NCBI RefSeq assembly: GCF_002776695.1 | Contig: NZ_LFJC01000003.1 | Coordinates: 3,393,518-3,447,170, forward strand | DNA length: 53,653 nt | Source of the DNA: Bradyrhizobium nitroreducens | GTDB lineage: Bacteria; Pseudomonadota; Alphaproteobacteria; Rhizobiales; Xanthobacteraceae | Direction of reading: 5' to 3' | Shown: one piece after another, positions 45,006 through 53,434 of the stretch | Layout: each line of letters starts with the position of its first letter | Position numbering within the stretch: the first letter of the stretch is position 1 | Program-made: the position numbers and the translations under genes | Notes under the pieces: model-generated | Told to the model about the DNA's origin: nothing | Database searches by the model: none | What the model saw: only the letters and a program-made list of their open reading frames with translations

Positions 45006-46382
45006 TTACACTCCCGGAAGGACCAGCTCGGCGCGCAAGCCGCCGGTCGGCGCGCCGCCAAGCGAGAGGCTGCCGCCATAGAGCGCGGCGAGATCGGTCA
45101 CGATCGACAGCCCCAGCCCCGAGCCGGGCTTGGACTCGTCGAGCCGCTGGCCGCGCCGGGAGACCTGGGCACGCTCGGCTTCCGACAGGCCGCGGCCGTC
45201 GTCATCGACGATGATCCGTAGGCGCGGGCCGCCCCCCGCCTGGTGCGGCGTCTCCACCAGGACCTCGATGAAGACGCGCGAGGCCGCCCATTTGCAGGCA
45301 TTGTCGACGAGATTGCCGACCATCTCCTCGAGATCCTGGCGCTCGCCGCGGAATTTTGCCGACGGATCGGCCTTGGCCTCGACCACGATGCCGCGATCGC
45401 GATGGATTTTCTCCATGGTCCGCCGCAGCGCCTCGATGGCGGGCGCCACCTCCGTCACGGTCGCGACGATCGAGACACGCGCCGCGATGCGGGCGCGCTC
45501 CAGGTGATGGGCGAGCTGGTCGCGCATCACATCCGCCTGCTCCATCACCTTGGCCGCGAACGGCTCGGCGGCATGGCTGCCGGCCTCGTTGACGATGACC
45601 GAGAGCGGCGTCTTGATCGCATGGGCGAGATTGCCGACATGGGTGCGCGCGCGCTCGACGATCTCGCGATTGGCATCGATCAGCGCGTTGGTCTCGCGCG
45701 CCAGGGGCGCGATCTCGACCGGGAATTCGCCCTCCAGCCGCTCCGCCCGTCCCGAGCGGATATCGGCAATCGATTCCGAGATGCGCTTGAGCGGCGCGAG
45801 GCCGAAGCGGACCTGGAATACGGTCGTGAGCAGCAGGACGATGCCGAGCGCGGTGAAGGTGCCGCCGAGATAATAGTCGAAGCTGCGCGTCTCGTCGAAA
45901 ATCTCGGTGTCGTCGCCGGCGACGCTGACGAGAAATTTGCCGTCGGCGCCGAGATCGACGGGACGCTCGACCATGCGCAGGTTCTGCCCCTCGGGCCCGT
46001 CGACGTAAGCGAGCCGGATGCCGGCGGCGGTGAGCTCGGTGCCCTGCTCCTCCAGCTTCGGCAGCTTCTTGTCCCAGAGCGATCGCGAGGAGCGCACTTC
46101 CGGCTTCTCGGTGTCGGTCCGCGTGATCTGCCAGTACCAGCCCGACAGCGGCAGCTCGAACAGCGGCTCGCCCAGCGACTGGAACTGGCGGTCCGGCGGC
46201 TCGTCGGGGGTGGCGACCTCGGCGATGAGGGTCCGGAGATAGAGATTGAGCCGGCGGTCGAAGGCGCGCTCGGTGGCGTTCTTGTAGACCGACGACAGCA
46301 CCACGCCGGTGATGGCCAGGATCACCACGAGCCAGGCGGTCGCCGACAGGAATAGCCGGTTGGCAAGTGAGCTAGCGGCCAT
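45006..46382 (-). CDS. feuQ: sensor histidine kinase, FeuQ/PhoQ-like
   Basis: A 458-residue kinase: TM1 about 12-33, periplasmic domain about 34-165, TM2 about 172-192, HAMP, and an HisKA of the PhoQ/FeuQ kind (HVGNLAHAIKTPLSVIVNEA), where the acceptor is the His of LAHAIKTPL. The ATPase boxes are LVDNACKWA, DDDGRGLSE and GSGLGLSIV. In Rhizobium and Sinorhizobium FeuQ with FeuP controls cyclic glucan export and osmotic adaptation. It is 94 bp downstream of feuP on the same strand. The name is assigned by similarity of motifs and gene order. Confidence 0.82.
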   Translation of the reverse strand: MAASSLANRLFLSATAWLVVILAITGVVLSSVYKNATERAFDRRLNLYLRTLIAEVATPDEPPDRQFQSLGEPLFELPLSGWYWQITRTDTEKPEVRSSRSLWDKKLPKLEEQGTELTAAGIRLAYVDGPEGQNLRMVERPVDLGADGKFLVSVAGDDTEIFDETRSFDYYLGGTFTALGIVLLLTTVFQVRFGLAPLKRISESIADIRSGRAERLEGEFPVEIAPLARETNALIDANREIVERARTHVGNLAHAIKTPLSVIVNEAGSHAAEPFAAKVMEQADVMRDQLAHHLERARIAARVSIVATVTEVAPAIEALRRTMEKIHRDRGIVVEAKADPSAKFRGERQDLEEMVGNLVDNACKWAASRVFIEVLVETPHQAGGGPRLRIIVDDDGRGLSEAERAQVSRRGQRLDESKPGSGLGLSIVTDLAALYGGSLSLGGAPTGGLRAELVLPGV

Positions 46383-46476
46383 CGGAACGATCCCGGAAGG
46401 CGCAGGACGGCAGGGCGTCAGAGGTCATGACCGGACCAAGGCCCCTGTCGGGCGGCCCGTCAAGCCCCGGGACGCC

Positions 46477-47142
46477 TCAAGCGGCCGGCGGGGTCAGGAG
46501 ATAGCCGAGGCCACGGACGGTCTGGATGATGTCGACGTCGAGCTTCTTGCGGATGCGGCCGACGAACACCTCGATGGTGTTGGAGTCGCGATCGAAGTCC
46601 TGGTCGTAGAGGTGCTCGACCAGCTCGGTGCGCGACACCACGCGCCCGGAATGGTGCATGAGGTAGGCCAGAAGCCGATATTCGTGCGAGGTCATCTTGA
46701 CCGGATTGCCGGAGACACTGACCCGGCCGGTCCGGGTGTCGAGCGTGACGGGACCGCAGCTGAGCTCGCTCTGGGCATGGCCGGTCGAGCGGCGCAGCAG
46801 CGCACGGATGCGCGCCAGCACCTCCTCGAGGTGGAACGGCTTTGCGACATAGTCGTCGGCGCCGGCGTCGAAACCCTGCACCTTGTCGCTCCAGCGGTCG
46901 CGCGCGGTGAGGATCAGGACCGGCATGGTGCGGCCGTTGCGGCGCCAGGCCTCCAGCACCGAGATGCCGTCCTTCTTCGGCAGGCCGATGTCGAGCACGA
47001 CGGCATCATACGGCTCGTTGTCGCCGAGATAATGCCCCTCCTCTCCATCGAAGGCACGATCGACGACGTAGCCGGCGTCGGTCAGCGCCTTGGTGAGCTG
47101 GCGATTGAGATCGGGGTCGTCCTCAACAACGAGCAGGCGCAC
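46477..47142 (-). CDS. feuP: response regulator, FeuP/PhoP-like
   Basis: A 221-residue OmpR-family regulator. Receiver: MRLLVVEDDPDLNRQLTKAL, acceptor Asp in AVVLDIGLPKKDG, Lys in YVAKPFHLEEV. The DNA-binding domain has LTSHEYRLLAYLMHHSGRVV-like helices and the recognition part NTIEVFVGRIRKKLD. In rhizobia FeuP activates the cyclic glucan exporter gene and others under hypo-osmotic conditions. It heads the feuPQ unit. Confidence 0.85.
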   Translation of the reverse strand: MRLLVVEDDPDLNRQLTKALTDAGYVVDRAFDGEEGHYLGDNEPYDAVVLDIGLPKKDGISVLEAWRRNGRTMPVLILTARDRWSDKVQGFDAGADDYVAKPFHLEEVLARIRALLRRSTGHAQSELSCGPVTLDTRTGRVSVSGNPVKMTSHEYRLLAYLMHHSGRVVSRTELVEHLYDQDFDRDSNTIEVFVGRIRKKLDVDIIQTVRGLGYLLTPPAA

Positions 47143-47274
47143 GCTTCTCTCCAGAAATTGGCCGCATCAACACTGCACCAGATGAGCAATTCCGGCGTGA
47201 ACTGAATATGAACGCCGGGAACCCGGCCGCGTTACTTTTTGGTCATATACGACGTGTTCGCGGCGAACGCGACT

Positions 47275-47316
47275 GCGCCCGCCCTGCAACCGGACGAGCC
47301 GGAGCAGGACGGGCGC
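47275..47316 (-). terminator. hairpin after the 51-residue gene
   Basis: GCGCCC (47275-47280) plus GCCCTG pairs with CAGGACGGGCGC (ending 47316), giving an imperfect long stem about 60 bases beyond the stop of the minus-strand gene at 47374. It probably separates that gene from feuP. No long U tract is seen. Confidence 0.45.
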
Positions 47317-47373
47317 AATGTGGCCGCGTCAAGCGGCGCCTCGGAAGGTCCGCCCTTCCCGTGAATTCGGCCG

Positions 47374-47529
47374 TCAGGTCCGGAAGAACACGAACCAGAT
47401 GACGGCGAGGATCAGGATCGCAAGCCCGGTCGAGATGGCGAGCAGTGCGGCAACGGACGGCCCAGGTTCGCCCTGGCGCGCCTCGGTTGCCGTTTCGACG
47501 ATCTGATGCTGCTCTCGCGTGGTTGCCAT
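47374..47529 (-). CDS. 51-residue single-span membrane protein
   Basis: MATTREQHQIVETATEARQG begins a 51-residue protein: a soluble, charged N-terminal half and one strong TM helix (about 28-49, SVAALLAISTGLAILILAVI), ending in FFRT. GAGGG lies 6-10 bases before the ATG. A candidate EcfG promoter is about 70 bp upstream (47597-47621), so it is likely a general-stress membrane protein. No family is recognised. Confidence 0.65.
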   Translation of the reverse strand: MATTREQHQIVETATEARQGEPGPSVAALLAISTGLAILILAVIWFVFFRT

Positions 47530-47596
47530 GATGCCCTCAATCTCTGGATGTCGCCTCCGATGACCGCGACCTCCTCGCAGCCGTGTATGCCGAGCC

Positions 47597-47621
47597 AACG
47601 CCCGATCCGAGTTGATGTTCC
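47597..47621 (-). promoter_or_regulatory. candidate EcfG (general stress sigma factor) promoter
   Basis: On the minus strand GGAAC (complement of 47617-47621) is followed after 16 bases by CGTT (complement of 47597-47600). The spacing and both boxes match the EcfG consensus exactly. It points to the 51-residue gene with a leader of about 60 nt. Confidence 0.62.
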
Positions 47622-47765
47622 GGCATTTGCCACCCCATCGGGCCGCAACCTCGCGTCCCGCGGCCGGTTAACGCAGTTGCAGGATTCAATGTCCCGCCTT
47701 GCTATGATTCGGTGTTCCCCGATGGTATCCTCTTAAGTCTGTCCCTGTTGCGTTTGGAGTAGCCC

Positions 47766-48743
47766 ATGGCCCCCCGCGCCAATTGGAAGGGTTTTCTGCG
47801 TTTGTCGCTCGTGACCTGTCCGGTCGCGCTTTATCCGGCCACTTCGGATACCGAGAAGGTCTCCTTCAACCAGATCAACCGCAAGACCGGGCACCGGATC
47901 AAGTACCTCAAGGTCGATGCCGAGACCGGTGACGAGGTCACATCCGAGGACATCGTCAAGGGCTACAAGGTCGACACCGACACCTATATCGAGGTCACCA
48001 AGGACGAGCTCGACGACATCGCGCTGGACTCCACGCACACGATCGAGATCGACGAGTTCGTGCCGAAGGCCGACATCGACAACCGCTATCTGATCCGCCC
48101 CTATTATCTCGTGCCGGACGGCAAGGTCGGCCACGACGCCTATGCGGTGATCCGCGAGACCATCCGCAGCATGGACAAGGTCGCGATCGGCCGCGTGGTG
48201 CTGACCAACCGCGAGCACATCATCGCGCTCGAGCCGCTCGATAGCGGGCTGATGGGCACGCTGCTGCGCTATCCTTACGAGGTGCGCAGCGAGAAGGAGT
48301 ATTTCGACGACATCCAGGACGTGAAGCTCACCAGGGACATGCTCGACCTCGCCAGGCACATCGTCGAGAAGAAGTCCGGTGCGTTCGAGCCCGAGCTGTT
48401 CGAGGACCATTACGAGACCGCGCTGATCGATCTCATCAACAAGAAGCGCGCTGGGACGCCGATCGCGGCCAAGACGACGCCGAAGAGCGGCGGCAACGTC
48501 ATCAATCTGATGGATGCGCTGAAGAAGAGCATCGCCAACGAGAAGGACACCGCGCCCGCGGCGAAGGTTGTCAAGGAGACCAAGGCCAGGAAGCCCAAGA
48601 AGCGCGTCGAGGGCCAGCGCGAGATGCTGCTGCCGATATCGGGCAAGGGCGGCAAGGACGCCGCGGCGAAGGCCGCGACCGCGCCCAGGAAGGCCGCCGA
48701 CAAGCCGGCGCGCGCGCCGGCGCGGACGAAGAAGGCCGGCTAG
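47766..48743 (+). CDS. ku: bacterial Ku protein (non-homologous end joining)
   Basis: A 325-residue protein with the Ku core beta-barrel (about 1-235): APRANWKGFLRLSLVTCPVA at the start, VNQI-type FNQINRKTGHRIKYLKVDAE, and YLIRPYYLVPDGKVGHDAYA. It homodimerises, encircles DNA ends and recruits LigD. The C-terminal region (about 255-325) is a lysine- and alanine-rich tail that adds DNA affinity in several bacterial Ku proteins. No ligD is in the window. Rhizobia usually carry several ku genes, so this may be one of a set. Confidence 0.94.
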   Translation: MAPRANWKGFLRLSLVTCPVALYPATSDTEKVSFNQINRKTGHRIKYLKVDAETGDEVTSEDIVKGYKVDTDTYIEVTKDELDDIALDSTHTIEIDEFVPKADIDNRYLIRPYYLVPDGKVGHDAYAVIRETIRSMDKVAIGRVVLTNREHIIALEPLDSGLMGTLLRYPYEVRSEKEYFDDIQDVKLTRDMLDLARHIVEKKSGAFEPELFEDHYETALIDLINKKRAGTPIAAKTTPKSGGNVINLMDALKKSIANEKDTAPAAKVVKETKARKPKKRVEGQREMLLPISGKGGKDAAAKAATAPRKAADKPARAPARTKKAG

Positions 48744-48800
48744 CGGCACGCACGCGCGATCGCACCGTGACGTCTCCCCGCGCCCGTCAGTCGGCCTGAC

Positions 48801-49037
48801 ATGCCCTGGTCCGCGGCATTCGACGATCCGATTTCCTTGCGTGGCGGACGCCGGTTGCAGACGCTGCAGCAGGCGGCCGATCACATCATGCAGCTGCCCG
48901 AGGACGTGCAGCACGCCGGCCACTGGCAGACCGCGATCGAGACCCTGATCAACGCGGCGGAGCAAGGCGGCGGCTGGACGATGTTCGCCCGCATCGCGAT
49001 GCTGCGGGCGCTGAACGCGGACAGGAATCGCAAATGA
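48801..49037 (+). CDS. conserved small hypothetical protein (78 aa)
   Basis: A 78-residue soluble protein with helices (LQTLQQAADHIMQLPEDVQH, WQTAIETLINAAEQGGGWTM) and the end IAMLRALNADRNRK. This composition is typical of a small conserved rhizobial family without known role. It follows ku by 57 bp on the same strand and may share its transcript. Confidence 0.65.
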   Translation: MPWSAAFDDPISLRGGRRLQTLQQAADHIMQLPEDVQHAGHWQTAIETLINAAEQGGGWTMFARIAMLRALNADRNRK

Positions 49038-49208
49038 GCCCGCCCGCCAGGTCCATAGCCTCAACAATCCGTTAAACCGCGCAGCCATCTTCGGCGGCCG
49101 CCCGGCATGGGCGAGGCACCGCGTAATCCTACGGAAGACAAAATTAACCGTTGATTGCCTTCGCGCCGACCAAGGTCCCGCCCTCGATTGGACCAGGGTT
49201 GCCACGCC

Positions 49209-49391
49209 ATGCAGAAGCAGGACGCCAGGAAGAACTATATCGGCCTCGTCAGCGACACGACCGAGGACGAACGCCTCACCGACGGCGCCGTGCAGTGGCA
49301 GCCGCGCGTGATGAGCTATCTGGCCAGCCGCCTCGCCGCCGTGCTGAGGCGCCCCGGCAAGGCCGCACCCGGCGGCTCGGCCGGGTCCTGA
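49209..49391 (+). CDS. small hypothetical protein (60 aa)
   Basis: A 60-residue protein starting MQKQDARKNYIGLVSDTTED, with a middle helix (QPRVMSYLASRLAAVLRRPG) and a Gly/Ser/Ala tail. A purine-rich site is weak. The ATG at 49209 is chosen because upstream in-frame codons encode an Arg/Pro-rich stretch that looks non-coding. The function is unknown. Confidence 0.5.
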   Translation: MQKQDARKNYIGLVSDTTEDERLTDGAVQWQPRVMSYLASRLAAVLRRPGKAAPGGSAGS

Positions 49392-49578
49392 AAAAGACCC
49401 CGTCAAATCCGGCCAAATTGAGTGACGAAACCTTAAGTCAACGAATGGCAGCATATAACGCCAGAGGTCGGGGCTAGCGCGCCAGTGCTTTGACGCGCCC
49501 CGGCGAAGACTTCGTGAATCGATTTCTGCATTTCGCAAACGGCGCCGCATACATTGGACGGACGAACGGGAGTTGACG

Positions 49579-49743
49579 ATGGCATTGCTCAGGTCCTTTC
49601 TTGCCGACGAACAAGCAGCCACCGCTATCGAGTATTGCCTGATCGCGGCCGGCATCGCGCTCGCGATCGTCACCGTCGTGAACAGCACGGGCGGCGCCCT
49701 GCTCAACAACAAGTTCAACTCGATCGACGCCGCCACGAAGTAA
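49579..49743 (+). CDS. Flp/Fap-type pilin (orphan)
   Basis: A 54-residue type IVb prepilin. A short leader (MALLRSFLADEQAA) precedes TAIEYCLIAAGIALAIVTVV, which carries the Glu-Tyr pair after the prepilin peptidase site and the hydrophobic assembly helix; the C-terminus is short (NNKFNSIDAATK). Such pilins form tight-adherence pili. No cpa/tad genes are present in the window, so this is a solitary pilin that would rely on an export system elsewhere. The GGGAG site precedes the ATG by 7-11 bases. Confidence 0.88.
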   Translation: MALLRSFLADEQAATAIEYCLIAAGIALAIVTVVNSTGGALLNNKFNSIDAATK

Positions 49744-49787
49744 CCGCCCGGCCCGGCGGCATGCGGCCATCCGGCGCCGGCAACATC

Positions 49788-49871
49788 GCCAAGACACACT
49801 GGCAAGACACACCGGCAAGACACACCGGCAAGACACACCGGCAAGACACACCGGCAAGACACACCGGCAAG
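49788..49871. repeat. 13-bp tandem repeat (about 6.5 units)
   Basis: Unit GGCAAGACACACC repeats five times without change (49801-49865), preceded by a two-mismatch unit (49788-49800) and followed by a partial GGCAAG. It lies between the pilin and the phosphorylase gene. The period is not a multiple of three and no supported gene covers it. It is a likely length-variable (VNTR) locus. Confidence 0.95.
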
Positions 49872-49960
49872 CAGGTCTCGCCGGCCATGATCTGGGTCAA
49901 CAGCACCGCGACCGCGACGTCTAAGCATGGAGACCGAGTTTCCTCTCTGCCGGTCCGTCC

Positions 49961-51502
49961 ATGTCTCCAGAGCTTCCGCACTCCCAACTGAAAATCCGCC
50001 GCGTCCGGCTCGATACCGGACGCGAGAACGTCGTCGTCCTCTCCAGGCAATCGAAGGCGCTGCGTGCCGAGATCTTCCGCGGCTTCAGCCGCGTCGAGCT
50101 TCGCCAGGGCGACAAGGTCCTGCTGGCGACGCTGCTGATCACGGACGACGACACGCTGGTCTCCCCGGACGAGATCGGCCTCTCTGAACCCGCATTCCAC
50201 CGCTTCGCGCAAGGCGCGGGCACGCATGTGACGGTCAGGCCCGCCTCGCCGCCGGAGAGCCTTGAAGCGGTGCGCGCGAAGATTCACGGGCGAACCCTGA
50301 GCCAGGCCGAGATCGGCGCGATCATCAACGACCTCGCGCATTATCGCTACTCGGACATGGAGATCGCCGCCTTCCTGATCGGCTCGGCAAGCTTCATCAC
50401 CAGCGACGAACTGCTCGCCCTCACCGGGGCGATGGCCCAGGCGGGCACGCAGCTGGTGTGGCCGACCCCCGTCGTCGTCGACAAGCATTGCATCGGAGGC
50501 ATTCCCGGCAACCGCACCTCGATGGTGGTGGTGCCGATCGTCGCCGCCCATGGTTTGCCGATCCCGAAGACTTCCTCGCGCGCCATCACCTCGCCTGCGG
50601 GCACTGCCGACACGATGGAAGTGCTGGCGCGGGTGAATGTCGGCGTCGAGGAGATGAAGGCGATCGTCTCGGCCTGCAACGGCTGCCTGATCTGGGGCGG
50701 GCACGTCAACCTGTCGCCGGCCGACGACGTCCTGATCTCGGTCGAACGTCCGCTGAGCCTCGATACCCGCGAGCAGATGGTCGCCTCCATCATGTCCAAG
50801 AAGATCGCGGCAGGCTCGACGCATCTGTTGATCGACATTCCGGTCGGGCCGACCGCGAAGGTCAGCAGCGGCGTCGAGGCGATGCGGCTGCGAAAGCTGT
50901 TCGAATTCGTCGGCGACCGCTTTGGCCGCTCGGTCGAGGTGATCATGACCGACGGAAGCCAGCCGATCGGCAACGGCATCGGGCCGGTGCTCGAGGCCAA
51001 TGACGTCATGGCCGTGCTCGGCAACGACAAGGATGCGCCGCGCGATCTGCGCGAGAAATCGCTGCGGCTCGCCGCTCACCTCCTGGAATATGATCCGAAG
51101 CTGCGCGGCGGCGCCGGCTACGCCCGGGCGCGCGAATTGCTCGACAGCGGCGCGGCGCTGAAGCAGATGCAGAAGATCATCGATGCCCAGGGCCCGTCGA
51201 CCTGCAGCAATGAGCTCGGACCGCTCAGCTTCGACGTCAAGGCGGCGCATGACGGCATCGTGTCCGCGATCGACTGCCTGCGTCTGAACCGCCTCGCCCG
51301 CACCGCCGGCGCGCCGCTCGACAAGGGCGCAGGCATCCGCCTGTTCAAGAAGATCGGCGACCGCGTCGAGCAGGGCGAGCCGCTCTATCGGGTCTACACC
51401 TTCGACCGTCCCGAACACGATCTGGCGGCCGATGCCGCCACCGGGGAGAGCGGCTACGTCGTCAACGGTCACGAGGCCCCCCAGGGCAAGTCAGCGTCGT
51501 GA
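49961..51502 (+). CDS. AMP phosphorylase / thymidine phosphorylase family protein
   Basis: A 513-residue nucleoside phosphorylase of the group related to archaeal AMP phosphorylase. An extra N-terminal beta domain (about 1-90) precedes the all-alpha domain and the phosphate-binding alpha/beta domain. The family signature is TSSRAITSPAGTADTMEVLA; VDKHCIGGIPGNRTSMVVVP binds phosphate. It cleaves a nucleoside or nucleotide with phosphate, releasing base plus (bis)phosphosugar in the cytoplasm. Its stop overlaps a 31-codon frame, which overlaps the beta-CASP gene, so the three are translationally linked. The ribosome site is weak. Confidence 0.85.
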   Translation: MSPELPHSQLKIRRVRLDTGRENVVVLSRQSKALRAEIFRGFSRVELRQGDKVLLATLLITDDDTLVSPDEIGLSEPAFHRFAQGAGTHVTVRPASPPESLEAVRAKIHGRTLSQAEIGAIINDLAHYRYSDMEIAAFLIGSASFITSDELLALTGAMAQAGTQLVWPTPVVVDKHCIGGIPGNRTSMVVVPIVAAHGLPIPKTSSRAITSPAGTADTMEVLARVNVGVEEMKAIVSACNGCLIWGGHVNLSPADDVLISVERPLSLDTREQMVASIMSKKIAAGSTHLLIDIPVGPTAKVSSGVEAMRLRKLFEFVGDRFGRSVEVIMTDGSQPIGNGIGPVLEANDVMAVLGNDKDAPRDLREKSLRLAAHLLEYDPKLRGGAGYARARELLDSGAALKQMQKIIDAQGPSTCSNELGPLSFDVKAAHDGIVSAIDCLRLNRLARTAGAPLDKGAGIRLFKKIGDRVEQGEPLYRVYTFDRPEHDLAADAATGESGYVVNGHEAPQGKSAS

Positions 51503-51594
51503 GCACGATCGCGCTCCAGACACTGGCCGACGAGAGTCTCGCAGCCGCGTTGCGATCCGAACTGACCACCCATCTTCCGGAGACGACGCCATGA
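51499..51594 (+). pseudogene. 31-codon remnant, probably of a ribose-phosphate pyrophosphokinase gene
   Basis: GTG at 51499 overlaps the upstream stop (GTGA) and the frame ends in TGA overlapping the next ATG (ATGA, 51591-51594). The encoded MSTIALQTLADESLAAALRS plus a short end looks like the first residues of an atypical ribose-phosphate pyrophosphokinase. In related bacteria such a gene often stands between this phosphorylase and the beta-CASP hydrolase. Here the middle seems to have been lost, leaving start, stop and both couplings intact. It could instead be a genuine leader-like peptide. Confidence 0.5.
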
Positions 51595-53186
51595 GCATCA
51601 CCGTCCGATTTTGCGGCGCCGCCCGCACCGTGACCGGGTCGAGTTACCTGTTCCAGACCGCAACGGGCCGTTTCCTGGTCGATTGCGGCCTGTTCCAGGG
51701 CCAGAAGACGCTGAAGGAGCTCAACTACGGCGCCTTTCCGTTCCGCCCCGCCGATATCGACGCCGTGCTGCTGACGCACGCCCATATCGACCACAGCGGC
51801 CTGTTGCCGAAGCTGGTGCGCGCTGGCTTCGAGGGGCCGATCCTGGCAACGCGCGGCACGATCGATCTGTGCTCCTACATGCTGCCCGACGCCGGCAGCA
51901 TCCAAGAATCGGAAGTCACCCAGCTCAACCGGCGCAACGCCTCGCGCGGGCGCAAGGAGGTTCAGCCGATCTACACGCAGTCCGATGCGATCGCGTCGCT
52001 GCAATCGTTTCGCGCGGTCGATTATGAAAGCTGGACCGACGTCATCCCCGGCGTCCGCGCGCGCTACTGGAACGCCGGCCATCTGCTCGGCTCGGCCTCG
52101 ATCGAGCTCGAGATCGCCGAACAGGGCGCGGCACGGCCGATGCGCGTGCTGCTCTCCGGCGACGTCGGGCCGGAGGCCAAGCTGCTGCAGCCCGATCCCG
52201 AGGCGCCGACCGATTTCGACTACGTCATCTCGGAATCGACCTATGGCGACCGCGTGCGCGAGGCCACGACCCCTGCCCTTCGCCGCCAGCATCTCGCAGC
52301 CGAGGTGCGCGAGGCAGCAAGCGCCGGCGGCGCGCTGCTGATGCCCGCCTTCGCGGTCGAGCGCACCCAGGAGCTGATCGTCGATCTCGTCGATTTGATG
52401 GAGCACGGCGAGATTCCGACCGCACCGATCTTCCTCGACTCTCCGCTCGCGATCCGCGCCACCGAAGTGTTCCGCCGCCATACCGAGAGCCTCGACCCGT
52501 CGGTCGATGCCGCGCGCCTGCTCAACTCGCCGCATCTCAAATTCACGGAGACCGCGGACGAGAGCAAGGCGATCATGCGCCTGTCCGGATTCCATATCAT
52601 CATCGCGGCGAGCGGCATGTGCGATGCCGGCCGCATCCGCCATCATCTGAAGCGCTGGCTGTGGAACGAGCGCGCGACCGTGCTGCTCGCCGGCTTCCAG
52701 GCCAACGGCACGCTCGGCCGCTTCCTCCAGGACGGGGCCAAGGCCGTGCGGATCCAGGGCGAGGAGATCAAGGTCGCGGCCCGCATCCGCATGATCGACG
52801 AATATTCGGGCCATGCGGACGGCGCCGGCATGGCCGGCTGGATCGCGGCGCGCCGGCCCATCTCGCGCGGGCTGTTCCTGGTCCACGGCGAGGAAGGCGC
52901 GATTGCAGGCCTCGCCGCACGCGTCGCCGGGCGTATCATTCCGGCGGCCAGGATCTACCAGCCGATGCTGGACGACATCTACGAGCTCGCTGCGCCCGAA
53001 CCGCGCGTGCGCGATGTCGATCATCGCCGCCGCCTCGCGCCGGAGGCCGTCACCCGTCTCGACTGGCACAACGAGATGTCCGAGCTCATGCTCGACATCA
53101 ACGACAGGATCGGCGCCGCCGCCGACGACCGCGCCCGCGGCGTCATCATCCGGCGGCTGCGCCGGGCGCTGGAGGAGAAGGCGTAG
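51591..53186 (+). CDS. metallo-beta-lactamase / beta-CASP RNA-processing-type hydrolase
   Basis: A 531-residue two-metal hydrolase. THAHIDHSG (HxHxDH), WNAGHLLGSA, SGDVGPEAKLL and a C-terminal SGHADG give the metal ligands; the beta-CASP domain (about 210-400) contains FAVERTQELI and AASGMCDAGRIRHHL. Family members are CPSF-like endo- or exoribonucleases. It probably acts on RNA in the cytoplasm, in concert with the phosphorylase that would recycle the nucleotides. ATG 51591 has CCGGAGA upstream. The C-terminal helical tail (about 465-531) is an extension. Confidence 0.88.
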   Translation: MSITVRFCGAARTVTGSSYLFQTATGRFLVDCGLFQGQKTLKELNYGAFPFRPADIDAVLLTHAHIDHSGLLPKLVRAGFEGPILATRGTIDLCSYMLPDAGSIQESEVTQLNRRNASRGRKEVQPIYTQSDAIASLQSFRAVDYESWTDVIPGVRARYWNAGHLLGSASIELEIAEQGAARPMRVLLSGDVGPEAKLLQPDPEAPTDFDYVISESTYGDRVREATTPALRRQHLAAEVREAASAGGALLMPAFAVERTQELIVDLVDLMEHGEIPTAPIFLDSPLAIRATEVFRRHTESLDPSVDAARLLNSPHLKFTETADESKAIMRLSGFHIIIAASGMCDAGRIRHHLKRWLWNERATVLLAGFQANGTLGRFLQDGAKAVRIQGEEIKVAARIRMIDEYSGHADGAGMAGWIAARRPISRGLFLVHGEEGAIAGLAARVAGRIIPAARIYQPMLDDIYELAAPEPRVRDVDHRRRLAPEAVTRLDWHNEMSELMLDINDRIGAAADDRARGVIIRRLRRALEEKA

Positions 53187-53238
53187 CGGGGGGCCAATCG
53201 CTGCGCGCGCAATGACGGCGCCTGAGACGCGCCTCTCT

Positions 53239-53401
53239 CGTGTCCCGGACGCGCTGCAGCGTTCTTACGCTGCTGCGCAGAGCCGGGACCCAGCAGGCTG
53301 CACGTTCCGCTCACGCATGGGCCCCGGCTCTGCAGCGCACCACGCCGCACCGGACGATGCTTCGCATCGCCGGGGGCGCGCTGCGCTGCGTCCGGGGCAC
53401 G
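53239..53401. repeat. branched palindromic intergenic repeat
   Basis: Outer arms CGTGTCCCGGACGC (53239-53252) and GCGTCCGGGGCACG (53388-53401) pair over 13 of 14 positions. Inside are GCAGAGCCGGGACCC with GGGCCCCGGCTCTGC, CAGCG-N6-CGCTG and CGATGC-N3-GCATCG. The block can fold as a multi-branched structure. The open frames over it are artefacts of its composition. Confidence 0.7.
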
Positions 53402-53434
53402 AGCCCGTTGTTGGGCGATGGACGTGATTGCTTA

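Noticed and set aside
49788..49871. Tandem repeat considered as a CRISPR array
   Set aside because: Units are 13 bp and contiguous, with no unique spacers and no cas genes nearby.
47733..49928. 731-codon minus-strand frame over ku and the 13-bp repeat
   Set aside because: It gains its Cys/Val/Leu repeats from the tandem repeat and antisense ku codons; the plus strand encodes canonical Ku and the pilin.
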